A DNA stretch of 46,291 nt from positions 1-46,291 of the forward strand of contig PBXQ01000077.1 in the NCBI GenBank assembly GCA_002727675.1. The letters are read 5' to 3'. Position numbers and translations under genes: made by a program. Origin of the DNA: Thermoplasmata archaeon (GTDB lineage Archaea; Thermoplasmatota; Poseidoniia; Poseidoniales; Thalassarchaeaceae). Every line of letters begins with the position of its first letter. Position 1 is the stretch's first letter. Below are positions 31,369-42,005 of this stretch, piece by piece. The notes beneath the pieces are model-generated. The model saw nothing but the letters and a program-made list of their open reading frames with translations, did no database searches and was not told where the DNA came from.

Positions 31369-32604
31369 TTAATCATCTGTGACTGAATCTTCCATTATAG
31401 GCGATTTACCCTCAACTAATTCCTCTTTAGGTGATTTTCTTGTGGGTTTCTTAGGCGGCAAAGTCACTACACCCTCCTCAACAAGAGATGGTAGAGACAT
31501 CAAATCCTCAAATCTAATTGAGGCCTCCAATGAACGATCAGGGAAACGATGGTCATTTTCAAAAAATTCCTTCAGCATACAAATTAATCTTAAACTCAAA
31601 CTACCATCCCTATTTCTTGTGAAAGAATATAGTTCAGGGTCCTCATCCTGAATTAACTGAATATGGAAAGTATCTCTAATTTGTTTAGCACGTCGGGATG
31701 ATGCCCATTCAATCAACGCACCAACTATGGTTGTGGTGTAAAGAACTACTAAAATTGAAATGGCAAATATTATTGGATCATGTAATCCAGTACCAGGGAA
31801 TGTAATAGTAAGAAATACTTGGCGACCTAATAATAGTAACAAACCTATCCCCACAACAGGAGTTAATAAATCTTGTAAAATTGCTTCCAAGGGTATTATT
31901 CTTCTTTGAGCATTATCTGCAAATGCTAACTCGCCATCAATCGCAACAGCGGTAATAATAGCTAATGAAGCTAAAATAAGGTACACCAGCCCTGCAACAG
32001 TTAGAGCATAAATATCAGGTAGAGACAAATAATGAACTATTAGATATGCAAATAATCCTAGGAAAACAGTTGTTGGCATACGATGCAAAGCATGAATCCA
32101 AACATCTCCACGACGCGCATCACGAGCAAGTTTGGGGACACCAATTAATTGCCAGTTTGTGTATTTTTTAATCAGTTTGACTATCCACGACAATACACCC
32201 TTGTCAACCATAATCCATTCAGTAAACCTAAGAAGAGGAAGCAACGGAATAATCAAAAATACAGCAAAAATAGAAAGTATTGGCCATAAAATCATAGAAG
32301 GTAATATCAAAAAATGCATTGTATTTAGAGGGTACAAAATGTCACTTTCTATCCTGCCCTGCTCTTTTTCATCTAAACCCCAACCTCGCGCTGCCTTATC
32401 TAATGAATTACGGAATATCTGTAACGGATAACCATGAGTCAAAATCCCATCAACCATATTACGATATTTTTTGTGTATATCTGATTTTAATACGCGCTTC
32501 TTCCATAGCCTTTGAGTGGGGATTGAAAATATCATTGGACCAACTAGTAAACCTACTACTAAAGCTAGAGAAGTAGGGTCATCTACAGACCAATCCATTA
32601 ACAT
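31369..32604 (-). CDS. Polytopic membrane protein, hypothetical
   Basis: Several TM stretches, e.g. FLILPSMILWPILSIFAVFLIIPLLPLL and LIVHYLSLPDIYALTVAGLVYLILASLAIITAVAI. Confidence 0.7.
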   Translation of the reverse strand: MLMDWSVDDPTSLALVVGLLVGPMIFSIPTQRLWKKRVLKSDIHKKYRNMVDGILTHGYPLQIFRNSLDKAARGWGLDEKEQGRIESDILYPLNTMHFLILPSMILWPILSIFAVFLIIPLLPLLRFTEWIMVDKGVLSWIVKLIKKYTNWQLIGVPKLARDARRGDVWIHALHRMPTTVFLGLFAYLIVHYLSLPDIYALTVAGLVYLILASLAIITAVAIDGELAFADNAQRRIIPLEAILQDLLTPVVGIGLLLLLGRQVFLTITFPGTGLHDPIIFAISILVVLYTTTIVGALIEWASSRRAKQIRDTFHIQLIQDEDPELYSFTRNRDGSLSLRLICMLKEFFENDHRFPDRSLEASIRFEDLMSLPSLVEEGVVTLPPKKPTRKSPKEELVEGKSPIMEDSVTDD

Positions 32605-32645
32605 CCCGTTAACAAAGCCATTGATGAATAGAACGGTCTAAAATC

Positions 32646-32969
32646 CTAAGAAATATCAATTCTACCTATGATTTGAGAAATTGCGAGGTGGCCAAACGCA
32701 TGGCTATCAGTTGATGCAATTGGGTCAGGATTATCACCTGTAATGAATACAGTATTATCTGAATTAATCGCAGAAATTCTCTTAATTAACTTGACTTTAG
32801 GTTTTAGTGGATGTTGACACATAATTATATCACCAACAACAGGGATATTGTTTGAATAATATTCATGGTCACAAATAACAACTTGACCATCAACTATTGT
32901 AGGCCACATGCTACCCCCTTTAACAAGAACATTGGTACAATTTGGCCTTTGAGCCATGTAATCACTCAA
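32646..32969 (-). CDS. sodX: S26-type signal-peptidase-like protease, probable Ni-SOD maturation protease
   Basis: VKGGSMWPTIVDGQVVICD (Ser), VKLIKRISAI (Lys), FITGDNPDPIASTDSHAFGHLAISQIIGRI; overlaps the Ni-SOD 3' end. Confidence 0.82.
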   Translation of the reverse strand: MSDYMAQRPNCTNVLVKGGSMWPTIVDGQVVICDHEYYSNNIPVVGDIIMCQHPLKPKVKLIKRISAINSDNTVFITGDNPDPIASTDSHAFGHLAISQIIGRIDIS

Positions 32970-33415
32970 CTAGCACGTACCCATGGAACATCACGTCCCT
33001 TTGCTGCCCAAAAGAGGTGGTGTATTGCTTCTATCGCATCCATTAATTCTTGAGCATGAACCGATGATACCTCAACCTTACATGCCGAACAAAGTTTTGC
33101 TGCCTCCCAAAAAATTGTATGCAAATTTGGATTATTTTCAAGATGTTGTGGTTTGAAAAAATCAGTCCATAGGACTAACAATTCATCCTTGCATTTTTGA
33201 GCTTCTTGTTCCTTGATTGCAGCATAACGGCTCATCGTATTAAGATAAGCAGACATTGCTTCAGAATTTCCAGTATCGGGGCATTCAAGAGCCAACATTT
33301 TGTTTGTCATAGATTGTACAGCTTCACCTGCAATCCTAGCACTAGCAGGGTCATAAACACCACAAGGTCCGTCACAATGTGCCTCGGCCACAATTTTCAA
33401 ATCATCAATATCCAT
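32966..33415 (-). CDS. sodN: Nickel superoxide dismutase
   Basis: Ni-hook motif HCDGPCGVYDPASARIAGEAV after the short leader MDIDDLKIVAEA; protease gene directly downstream. Confidence 0.9.
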   Translation of the reverse strand: MDIDDLKIVAEAHCDGPCGVYDPASARIAGEAVQSMTNKMLALECPDTGNSEAMSAYLNTMSRYAAIKEQEAQKCKDELLVLWTDFFKPQHLENNPNLHTIFWEAAKLCSACKVEVSSVHAQELMDAIEAIHHLFWAAKGRDVPWVRAS

Positions 33416-33522
33416 TCTAATCACACGCATTCTAATAAGACATAGAATATCAAACTTCGCGCGATACACTCTTACATATTTCATACACAATCTTGATTGT
33501 TATCCTTGTGCTGCCACTGTCA

Positions 33523-34512
33523 ATGAAGAGGATTGCAGTAACTGATGGCATGGATGAAAAAGCTGTTAGCATACTCCAAGATGCAGGTTTTGAAGTGATA
33601 TTGAAACATTATTCTAAAGATGAATTAGAGTCTGGAATCCTTGCAGATTTTGATGCAGTGGTAATAAGAAGCGCAACTAAAATCTCAAAAAAAGTAATTA
33701 ATTCATCTAGTGGTAGAAAGGGATCATTAAAACTAATCGGAAGAGCAGGAGTAGGAATAGATAATATCGACATTAAATCTGCTACTAAATCCAAAATAGC
33801 AGTATGTAATACACCTTCTTCTTCAACAAATGCTGTTGTAGAATTAACCATCGGCCATCTTCTAACTTGTGCTAGGCACATTGCTACTGGAGATCGTTCA
33901 CTTAGAAACGGTGAATGGCAAAAAAAAGATTTGAGAGGGACTGAATTATCTGGAAAAAGGTTGGGATTAATTGGTTTTGGTAGAATTGCCCAAGGTGTAG
34001 CAAAAGTTGCCCGCACACTAGGTATGACCCTCCATACTTATGACCCTTATTTGCCACCTGAAATTGCTGCTGATCAACATTGTACCCTTCACGATGATGT
34101 AGAAGATATTTTCCGTTTGTGCACTCACATTTCTATCCACTGCAACCTTACCAATGAAACGCACCATCTAGTAAATTATGATCGTTTGAAGATGATGCCA
34201 CAAATAGGTACTGATGGAGTAAAATGTGGAAATCACTTAGTTAATTGCGCTAGAGGAGGGATTGTTAACGAGAAGGATGTATTACTAGCTCTGGAAGATG
34301 GCACGCTCTCATCTGTAGCCTTGGACGTATTTGAAGTAGAACCTGTTTACGATAATCCCTTAATTCATCATAGAAATTTTCATGGCACCCCTCACATTGG
34401 TGCTGCTACAAATGAAGCACAATCCCGAATTGGGACTGAAATGGCTGCCTTGATAATTGATTATTTTAATGGTAAAAAACCAAAATCAATTCTTAACTCT
34501 GAAGTGATATAA
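33523..34512 (+). CDS. serA: D-3-phosphoglycerate dehydrogenase-like 2-hydroxyacid dehydrogenase
   Basis: LKLIGRAGVGIDNIDIKSATKSKIAVCNTPSSSTNAVVELTIGHLL; GKRLGLIGFGRIAQGVAKVARTLGM; NCARGGIVNEKDVLLALEDGTLSSVALDVFEVEP. Confidence 0.88.
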   Translation: MKRIAVTDGMDEKAVSILQDAGFEVILKHYSKDELESGILADFDAVVIRSATKISKKVINSSSGRKGSLKLIGRAGVGIDNIDIKSATKSKIAVCNTPSSSTNAVVELTIGHLLTCARHIATGDRSLRNGEWQKKDLRGTELSGKRLGLIGFGRIAQGVAKVARTLGMTLHTYDPYLPPEIAADQHCTLHDDVEDIFRLCTHISIHCNLTNETHHLVNYDRLKMMPQIGTDGVKCGNHLVNCARGGIVNEKDVLLALEDGTLSSVALDVFEVEPVYDNPLIHHRNFHGTPHIGAATNEAQSRIGTEMAALIIDYFNGKKPKSILNSEVI

Positions 34513-37002
34513 CTACTCTAATTTATGCATTTCAGTCAAATGTGTTTTGAACTCCATTAATACTTCTGGTACTACAATTCCTGTGATAGGTTTTCCACGA
34601 CCTAATCCAGCTTCATTCTTTGCACCCCATACATCGGAATTAAATTCCGTAATTTGTTTTGTCAATCCACGAAATCTACCACCTTCAACAGTATCCCCTA
34701 ATTGGCAATCAGGGATTTCTGGGAACTGGCGAATATCTACTGCTGAAACACCATAAAGAGTTGATGAAAGGTGATGACAAAGGAAAGGGCATATTGGTGA
34801 AAACATGGTAAGTAAGTCCCTTACAATCCTGTGTAAAGTCCATGCTGCTGAAATATCACCATCATATAACCTAGTTTTTGACATCTCTAACCAATGGTTA
34901 GGAAATAAACCTGTACTGAAATTTTTCATCAATTGGGCTGCTGTATAAATATCAATATTAGACCACGCCCCTTTAACTGATTTATTGAGTTCGCAATATT
35001 CTGACAAAATCCATTTATCTGCCACCGTTAAATCACTAGGAGGAATTTCCAAGTTTTTGGGCGTCTCAAATGTACTAGCAAAACGAGCAACGTTGAATAT
35101 TTTAGTTAAAACACCATAATATTTTGCTTCTATTTCTTCTGGATTGATTTGGAAATCATCACCCACCTGGGCATCACAAGCCTTCCATAATCTGAAGCAT
35201 TCTGAACCAATTTTATTTGCTTTAAGTTGAACTGTCTTATCAGGACCCTTCACTTTCCATGAACCTGTTCTGCCGCCCGCACCGCACTCCAAAACAGAAT
35301 CTGCATCTATACCATTACCCAATGATTTGGACATTTTACGTCCCCAAGGATCCATGCCTAAGCCATCAATCCAAACATTTTGAAAACCTGGTTTATCAAA
35401 CATTAATGCAGATTTGAGTAGAGTATAATACAACCAAGTCCTTACTATTTCCTTCCCTTGAGGGCGAAGTCCTGTAGGGAAAGAACGCTCGAATACATCA
35501 TCATCATTCAGGTAACCTGAAACAAATAAATTAGAATTAGATGAATCCATCCATGTGTCGAACACCTTTTCCTCGCCTTTTAAATCACCCAATTCATCTA
35601 TTAATGAATCATAATCACCGATATCTTCTCTTGTTTCACGATTTAAAACTCTTGAACCACTAGAGGGTTTTTCCCTCCATGGCTGAACATAGACACCAGA
35701 ATTAGGAACTACTACTTTAGTGCCATCTGCTGAATACCAAATAGGAATTTCAGTATGATACCATCTTCTTCGACTAATAGGCCAATCAATAGTAATATTA
35801 TCCATCCAATCTAGTAAAAATTGCTTATTTCTAGGTGGGATGAAATTTATTTCATTTGCTATGTCTGATAACCTATCTTGTATATGTGTTTGACGAACAT
35901 ACCACTCCTTAAGCAGAATAATCTCAACAGGATTTTTCCCTCTTTCTGAAACGGGAACTTCTTGTTCCCTAGATTCCATATTCACTACTCTACTATCACT
36001 ATCTAGTAAAGCAATAATATGCTCCCTAGCATCTTTGACATTCATGCCACTGAGTGGCCCCGAAATCTCAGTCATGCAACCATCCAAACCAATTGCTTGG
36101 AATGGATTTAGGCCTAAATCTCTGAATACGGCGACGTCGTTTTGATCACCAAATGAACAGACCATAAGTACACCCGATCCAAACTCTGATTTTACAGAGG
36201 GGTGTGTTTTAATTTCAACAGTTGTACTTCTACCATTTACTTCAACAGGAAGTTCAATTTTTTTGCCTACTAGATGAGAGTACCTTTTATCATCAGGATG
36301 TACAACAACAACCCCACATGCACATATCAATTCTGGCCTAGTAGTTGAGATAATGACATCTTCGCCATCTTCAGTAGTCCATCTAACATCCACCAAAGTA
36401 GTAATTCTTTGTAATCTTTCTACTTCTGCATCAGCAATAGTAGTGCCCTCAATTGGATCATAAATATTAGGTCTTAAATCTTCAATTATTTGGCCACTCT
36501 TAAACAAATCAACAAATATAGACTGAGTTACTGCTCTGTATTCTGGAGAATCTGTCAAATATTCTTTTGAGAAGTCACAAGACAAACCTACACGGCTTGC
36601 AGTTTCCCTCATTGCTTGAGTAAATTCCTCAATAGTAACCTCACATAACTTTAGAAATTCTGAACGATCATATGATTTCATTTTCTTCCCAGTATTTTTC
36701 TCTACTGTGAATTCAATATTGATTCCATTACGATCCACCCCCCACGGAAAATAAACTTCTTTGCCCATTAATCGTTGACTACGTGCTATTACATCAATCA
36801 TAGAATATTGAGCTACTGCACCAATATGCCAAGTACCACTAGGGTATGGGGGTGGAGTATCAATTACAAACAATTCTTTACCTGAATTTGGTTTGAATCC
36901 ATAGCGCTGATCATATTCATTTTTATCATCGTAATGCTCCTCTTGAATACGCTTTTCTAAATCAATCGTCCAACGTTTTTCACTGATTCGTGGTTCTGCC
37001 AT
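34513..37002 (-). CDS. valS: Valyl-tRNA synthetase (archaeal-type class Ia aaRS)
   Basis: DTPPPYPSGTWHIGAVAQYSMIDVIARSQRLMGKEVYFPWGVDRNGINIE; DWPISRRRWYHTEIPIWY; GRKMSKSLGNGIDADSVL. Confidence 0.8.
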   Translation of the reverse strand: MAEPRISEKRWTIDLEKRIQEEHYDDKNEYDQRYGFKPNSGKELFVIDTPPPYPSGTWHIGAVAQYSMIDVIARSQRLMGKEVYFPWGVDRNGINIEFTVEKNTGKKMKSYDRSEFLKLCEVTIEEFTQAMRETASRVGLSCDFSKEYLTDSPEYRAVTQSIFVDLFKSGQIIEDLRPNIYDPIEGTTIADAEVERLQRITTLVDVRWTTEDGEDVIISTTRPELICACGVVVVHPDDKRYSHLVGKKIELPVEVNGRSTTVEIKTHPSVKSEFGSGVLMVCSFGDQNDVAVFRDLGLNPFQAIGLDGCMTEISGPLSGMNVKDAREHIIALLDSDSRVVNMESREQEVPVSERGKNPVEIILLKEWYVRQTHIQDRLSDIANEINFIPPRNKQFLLDWMDNITIDWPISRRRWYHTEIPIWYSADGTKVVVPNSGVYVQPWREKPSSGSRVLNRETREDIGDYDSLIDELGDLKGEEKVFDTWMDSSNSNLFVSGYLNDDDVFERSFPTGLRPQGKEIVRTWLYYTLLKSALMFDKPGFQNVWIDGLGMDPWGRKMSKSLGNGIDADSVLECGAGGRTGSWKVKGPDKTVQLKANKIGSECFRLWKACDAQVGDDFQINPEEIEAKYYGVLTKIFNVARFASTFETPKNLEIPPSDLTVADKWILSEYCELNKSVKGAWSNIDIYTAAQLMKNFSTGLFPNHWLEMSKTRLYDGDISAAWTLHRIVRDLLTMFSPICPFLCHHLSSTLYGVSAVDIRQFPEIPDCQLGDTVEGGRFRGLTKQITEFNSDVWGAKNEAGLGRGKPITGIVVPEVLMEFKTHLTEMHKLE

Positions 37003-37199
37003 TTAGATTCCAACTAAAGCCCCATCACAAGTCAACAGCAAGGGTCCTCGTTACTCCGCCTCGTGTTTCTATTCAAGAGGGTGCCGATTAATAATTCCAA
37101 ACAAAATATATCTGCAATGATATAGTAATGTCAAATAATCACTCTAAAGAGTGAATAGATGACTTAGATGTTAAAGGCAATTGATTACACGAAGTATCG

Positions 37200-40175
37200 G
37201 TGAAGAACATCTCGGAGGAGGGTGAAGATAAATCAGGGCCCTTAAAGTCCAACTCTTCACCACTGTCAGATAGGTTACTAGCAACAACAGACAAAGTAAA
37301 AGAAAAAATCAGTGATTTTGATACTGATGGCGCCATGGATGCTATCCTAGCAGCACCTAGAAGACTGAAAAAAGAATTACGAAAAATGACTTTCTTCAGC
37401 TCTTTAACACGATTCCCTGCGCCTACCGTTGCAATATGTATCCTATTCACAATGTTTTTCTTATTTCATTCTGGAATTCTAGATAAATGGACAGGTACAG
37501 CCTCAATAAATGTGAATGGTGATTTAGAAGTTTATTTGCCTGACGATTCAAGAGTCAAGGACGACATCTCCACAATTGAAGAAGATTGGACCACAAACGC
37601 CATGATTATCTACGTAGAATCGGAAAACCAAGCTGTAACTAATGTAGAAATTCTAAAACAATTTGATTTGATTGAACGACAATTGAATAAGGTTGTTTCA
37701 GATGGCGGTGATGAAGATGGAATAATTTATATTTTATCCATATCAACTGTTGTAAAAGAAGTCAACTCATCTGCCCCCAGAGTGGCTAAAGCATTCTTCT
37801 CAAATGCATTTGATGAGAATCTCTCTCAACAAATAAATAATCAAATTGATGATTTGGGCGACACACTTGGCGGATACAGCATTCCCGACGACCAAAATAG
37901 AGTTAATCAAATAATTGGAGAGTTGCCACCTAACGCAAAAGACAAGCTCTACCGAGATGTAGGATCAGGAGCCCTTGAAACACTTGGATACCCCAATAGA
38001 GGAGTTATTGTTGTGGGTGTTGTTGATTCCGGTTTTGTGGCAACAGAAATACCAGAAGTTTGTAAAACTGGGGGGCAAAGGCAGAGTGAAGCATATACCG
38101 ATATTATCACATACACTGAGTGCTGGATAGAACAAACATCTTTAGAAAATAACTGGAACAAAGATACATCAGATTGCCAAGACACAAATGATGGGCAAAA
38201 CACAACTGGCCCCGAGTGTCTTGGTTTGACAATGACATTAACTGGACCTGTACCAATTACCAACTCAGTTACAAAATACTCATTTGTCCTATTTTGGCAG
38301 ATTTTCCCCCTTGCTATTGTGGCCGTGGCTTTCGGACTATTCCTCTTTCATTCTGATTTAATCCAAACTGGTAGAGTAAGGGTTATTCAAGGAATTAAAG
38401 TCATTATAATTTCAGGTTTACCAACACTTTGTTCAGTTTGGTGGACTTTAGGTATTATTGGATATTTAGACTATGAAGTCACAATGACTGTTATTATTGT
38501 TGGTCCAATTTTATTGGCATTAGGGGTATCATATGGCCTACATATCACTAATAGGTATGCAGAGGAATCCGGGACACCAGAAGATAAAATGGCAATCGCT
38601 TTGCAATCTACAGGTAAAGCAGTACTACTTTCTGCAATTACTACTGTAATAGGGTTCATTTCCTTAGTTTCTACTCCAATGGCACCAATTAAAACAGTTG
38701 GAATTGCCCTAGCAGGAGGTATTGTCATCGTATACATGCTTACAATGGTCATGGTACCAAATTTGACGATGCTATTAGACTTGAAGAAACCAAGTCATCC
38801 GCCACCAAAAATTATTGAATTCATTGTTGAAAAACCCATTAGTTGGCCAAAAATCACATTAAGTTTCTTTATCATCTTGATGTTAATATCATCGGTTTGG
38901 GCTAGGCCACTAGTAGAGGAGAATATCGATTTACTTGACATGGCTCCTGAAGGCCAACCCCCTATATTAAAGATGAAACAGTATAGCGATGAATTCAATG
39001 CTGGACAGATTGGGATGCTGCTAGTTGATGGCGCAATTTCTGGAGATAGAGATGATGATACAACTGAAAATGACGACCCTTTTTCGAAATTACAGGATAT
39101 TGAGACACTCGAAAATAAAAGTGATAGTGTAGACAAAACTAATGCAGTAAGTATTGTTTTCTTGATGAAATCTGTTGGAGTTTCAGTAAGTGTTTCTGGT
39201 GAATTATTTTTGCCATTTTGTGATATTGCAGGAGGTACTGCAGGCGAAGTTTGTTATGTTATTTTTGATCGTGAACAAGAGCAAGATGCCACCTTTTGGA
39301 AGGTCTTAAACACTTTTAATACCGATGACGATGGAAATAAACGTGTCCAAATATTCCTCCTCGACGTTTTCTATGCATCACTAACCCAAGAAACTCGTCA
39401 ATTATTCATCAACGATACCTTTCAAAGGAGTTTGATATACATCGATATGCCATTTATGAATGTACAAGATACTCAAGAAGCTGTTGACGAAGTTAACAAG
39501 GCAGCAGAAAGAAACTATCCAGGAGGAATCACATCATCACCCCTTATAGGGGTCGCCGCGGTTACTATTGCTGTCAATGAACTAATCGTTGGTTCTCAAT
39601 GGACATCTCTTGGATTTGCACTGATTGCTACACTTTTTACTTTAGCCATTGTCTTTAGGGACCCGAAATATGCATTTTTGACTACTTTGCCTGTTGTTTT
39701 TACAGTTGCAATGCAATGGCTTGTAATGCAACAAATGGAAGTGACCCTATCATTAGTTACAGTAATGATCGGTTCTATATTGGTAGGTGTGGGTATTGAT
39801 TTCAGCATACATATTGCTAATCGAGTTAGAGAACAAGGGGGGACTATCGAGGCTGTTAGAGAAGCATGTACAACTACAGGAATGTCCTTGATTGAGGCCG
39901 TAGTAGTCACTTGTGCTGGACTGGCCACCGCATTTTTCATTCCGATACCCGCCCTAAAACCGTTCGTTAAGGTAATTATCATCCTCCTAATAGTTGCAGC
40001 ATCTTCTGCACTCTTGTTATTACCAGCTATTTTCACATTCCTCATTCAAAGTGGAGTAGGATTAGTGGGAGGTTCTGCCACCATGATTAGAACTGCAAAA
40101 CTGATTGCTAAAGGTGAAGATGAGGAAGTTGTATTGGCATCATCAACTCATAGAATAGACCATGATTCATGGTGA
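37200..40175 (+). CDS. RND-superfamily exporter (MMPL/SSD type)
   Basis: Two TM repeats: VTMTVIIVGPILLALGVSYGLHITNRYAEE... and VTLSLVTVMIGSILVGVGIDFSIHIANRVREQGG; GTG start. Confidence 0.88.
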   Translation: MKNISEEGEDKSGPLKSNSSPLSDRLLATTDKVKEKISDFDTDGAMDAILAAPRRLKKELRKMTFFSSLTRFPAPTVAICILFTMFFLFHSGILDKWTGTASINVNGDLEVYLPDDSRVKDDISTIEEDWTTNAMIIYVESENQAVTNVEILKQFDLIERQLNKVVSDGGDEDGIIYILSISTVVKEVNSSAPRVAKAFFSNAFDENLSQQINNQIDDLGDTLGGYSIPDDQNRVNQIIGELPPNAKDKLYRDVGSGALETLGYPNRGVIVVGVVDSGFVATEIPEVCKTGGQRQSEAYTDIITYTECWIEQTSLENNWNKDTSDCQDTNDGQNTTGPECLGLTMTLTGPVPITNSVTKYSFVLFWQIFPLAIVAVAFGLFLFHSDLIQTGRVRVIQGIKVIIISGLPTLCSVWWTLGIIGYLDYEVTMTVIIVGPILLALGVSYGLHITNRYAEESGTPEDKMAIALQSTGKAVLLSAITTVIGFISLVSTPMAPIKTVGIALAGGIVIVYMLTMVMVPNLTMLLDLKKPSHPPPKIIEFIVEKPISWPKITLSFFIILMLISSVWARPLVEENIDLLDMAPEGQPPILKMKQYSDEFNAGQIGMLLVDGAISGDRDDDTTENDDPFSKLQDIETLENKSDSVDKTNAVSIVFLMKSVGVSVSVSGELFLPFCDIAGGTAGEVCYVIFDREQEQDATFWKVLNTFNTDDDGNKRVQIFLLDVFYASLTQETRQLFINDTFQRSLIYIDMPFMNVQDTQEAVDEVNKAAERNYPGGITSSPLIGVAAVTIAVNELIVGSQWTSLGFALIATLFTLAIVFRDPKYAFLTTLPVVFTVAMQWLVMQQMEVTLSLVTVMIGSILVGVGIDFSIHIANRVREQGGTIEAVREACTTTGMSLIEAVVVTCAGLATAFFIPIPALKPFVKVIIILLIVAASSALLLLPAIFTFLIQSGVGLVGGSATMIRTAKLIAKGEDEEVVLASSTHRIDHDSW

Positions 40176-40206
40176 AGTCAATAGACTAGACACCATATCG
40201 GGGTTC

Positions 40207-40680
40207 ATGGTATCTTATTGGTTAATGAAGAGTGAACCCGATGTTTATCCCTGGGAACAACTGGTTGAAGATGGTGAAACTCACTGGGATGGTGTTAGAA
40301 ATTATCAAGCACGAAATTTCATGAGAGATGATATGAAAGTAGGTGATTTAGTTTTCTTTTATCATTCCAATTGTAAACCACCACATATCGCTGGAATAGC
40401 CGTAATTAGTAAACAAGGATATCCTGACTTCACAGCATTAGACGCACAATCAAAATATTTCGACCCTAAATCTTCTGAAGATAACCCTCGGTGGTTTATG
40501 GTAAATATCAAACCAGTAATTGGCATTGACCCGATATCCTTAACAGACCTAAAACTGAACCCCAAACTAGTTGATATGCCTCTGATTCAGAAAGGGCAGA
40601 GGCTAAGTGTGCAACCAGTACCTAAAGAATGCTTCAAAATAATTTGTCAAATAGCAGAAATTGACGAAGGGATAATGTGA
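40207..40680 (+). CDS. EVE-domain (PUA-like) protein
   Basis: YWLMKSEPDVYPWEQL...WDGVRNYQARNFMRDDMKVGDLVFFYHSNCKPPHIAGIAVI. Confidence 0.9.
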   Translation: MVSYWLMKSEPDVYPWEQLVEDGETHWDGVRNYQARNFMRDDMKVGDLVFFYHSNCKPPHIAGIAVISKQGYPDFTALDAQSKYFDPKSSEDNPRWFMVNIKPVIGIDPISLTDLKLNPKLVDMPLIQKGQRLSVQPVPKECFKIICQIAEIDEGIM

Positions 40681-40717
40681 CATCATAGAGCATGATCAGA
40701 AGTAATGAGGGAGTAAA

Positions 40718-41935
40718 ATGGAACCAATACCAGTATCTAATAGAGCTGCACAAATAGAATATGCCATTCGTGATGTAGTGGTACCCGCAACTGAACTAGA
40801 GAAAAAAGGTCATAAAATTATCAAATTAAATATTGGCGACCCTTTGGCTTATCCCGGCCTACCGACTCCTACGCATATGGTTTCATCATTCCAAGATTCA
40901 TTGAATAATCAGGAAAATGGATATTCACACTCTTATGGCATTTCAGAACTTCGCCAAGCAATTTCTGATGATGAATCTGCCAAAGGTTGGAATTGTTTAC
41001 CAGATAATGTCTATGTCTGCCATGGAGTCACTGAAGCATTACAAATTATTTTTGCAGCCGTATTGCAGGATGGAGATGCAGTCCTATCACCAGGACCACA
41101 TTACCCTCCATACATGACATATCCTCCACTATTTGGAGGAAAAACAATCGAATATAGATTAGATTCAGAAAATGGGTGGGCACCCGATTTAGATGACATA
41201 AGAGAAAAAATGAATGATTCTGTTAAGTTATTGGTTCTAATTAACCCTAATAACCCCACAGGAGGAATTGCTGACAAAAATACAATAGAAGGCATGTTAG
41301 ATATTGCATCAAAATGGCCCAACTGCATCATTATAGCAGATGAGATATATGATGGTCTAAATTTTGAAAATAACCATTTATCTACTCCGGCAATTGCTTC
41401 TAATATAGAATCTAATGTTCCAGTAATATCACTAAATGGAGTTAGCAAGGTATACTACGCCCCCGGTTGGAGAATAGGATACATGGCATTTTATGACCCC
41501 ATAGATAGATTAAATCTTGTAAGAGATGGAATCGAAAGATTACTACGATCTAGATTATGCGCATCAACACCTGCTCAAAAGGGATACCTTTCAGGATTGA
41601 CATCTGATCGTTCATGGATGGACGAATACAGTTCAAAATTACTTGAACGTAGAGACTATTGTATGTCTAGGATATCATCTATAGAAGGATTAGATGCTCA
41701 AAAACCCGGCGGAGCATTCTATCTTTTTGTTAAATTAACACACCCTAAATGGATGAATGATGATAAACAATTTGTACTTGAATTATTACACCAAGAAAAG
41801 GTACTTACTGTGCATGGTTCAGGGTTTAGCCCAGAATTCGGAAAGGGATTCTTCCGCATAGTTTATCTTCCTGAAATTCATGTTTTAAAGGAAGCATTTG
41901 ATCGTATTGAAAGATTCTTGATTAATAGTAAATAA
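40718..41935 (+). CDS. Class I/II pyridoxal-phosphate aminotransferase (alanine/aspartate type)
   Basis: INPNNPTGGIADKNTIEGML; IIADEIYDGLNF; SLNGVSKVYYAPGWRIGYMAFYDP. Confidence 0.9.
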   Translation: MEPIPVSNRAAQIEYAIRDVVVPATELEKKGHKIIKLNIGDPLAYPGLPTPTHMVSSFQDSLNNQENGYSHSYGISELRQAISDDESAKGWNCLPDNVYVCHGVTEALQIIFAAVLQDGDAVLSPGPHYPPYMTYPPLFGGKTIEYRLDSENGWAPDLDDIREKMNDSVKLLVLINPNNPTGGIADKNTIEGMLDIASKWPNCIIIADEIYDGLNFENNHLSTPAIASNIESNVPVISLNGVSKVYYAPGWRIGYMAFYDPIDRLNLVRDGIERLLRSRLCASTPAQKGYLSGLTSDRSWMDEYSSKLLERRDYCMSRISSIEGLDAQKPGGAFYLFVKLTHPKWMNDDKQFVLELLHQEKVLTVHGSGFSPEFGKGFFRIVYLPEIHVLKEAFDRIERFLINSK

Positions 41936-41947
41936 TCGCCATACGAA

Positions 41948-41964
41948 CAGGGTCTATGACCCTG
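41948..41964. terminator. Perfect 7-bp hairpin CAGGGTC-TAT-GACCCTG downstream of the aminotransferase; terminator or 5' UTR element
   Basis: Inverted repeat in a 70-bp intergenic gap; not followed by a clear T tract. Confidence 0.35.
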
Positions 41965-42005
41965 AGAAGCAAAACCGATTATAACACGAAGGTGGGCGAC
42001 AGGGC

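Noticed and set aside
39596-40045. 149-aa minus-strand ORF inside the RND exporter
   Set aside because: Shadow ORF of a clear RND transmembrane domain.
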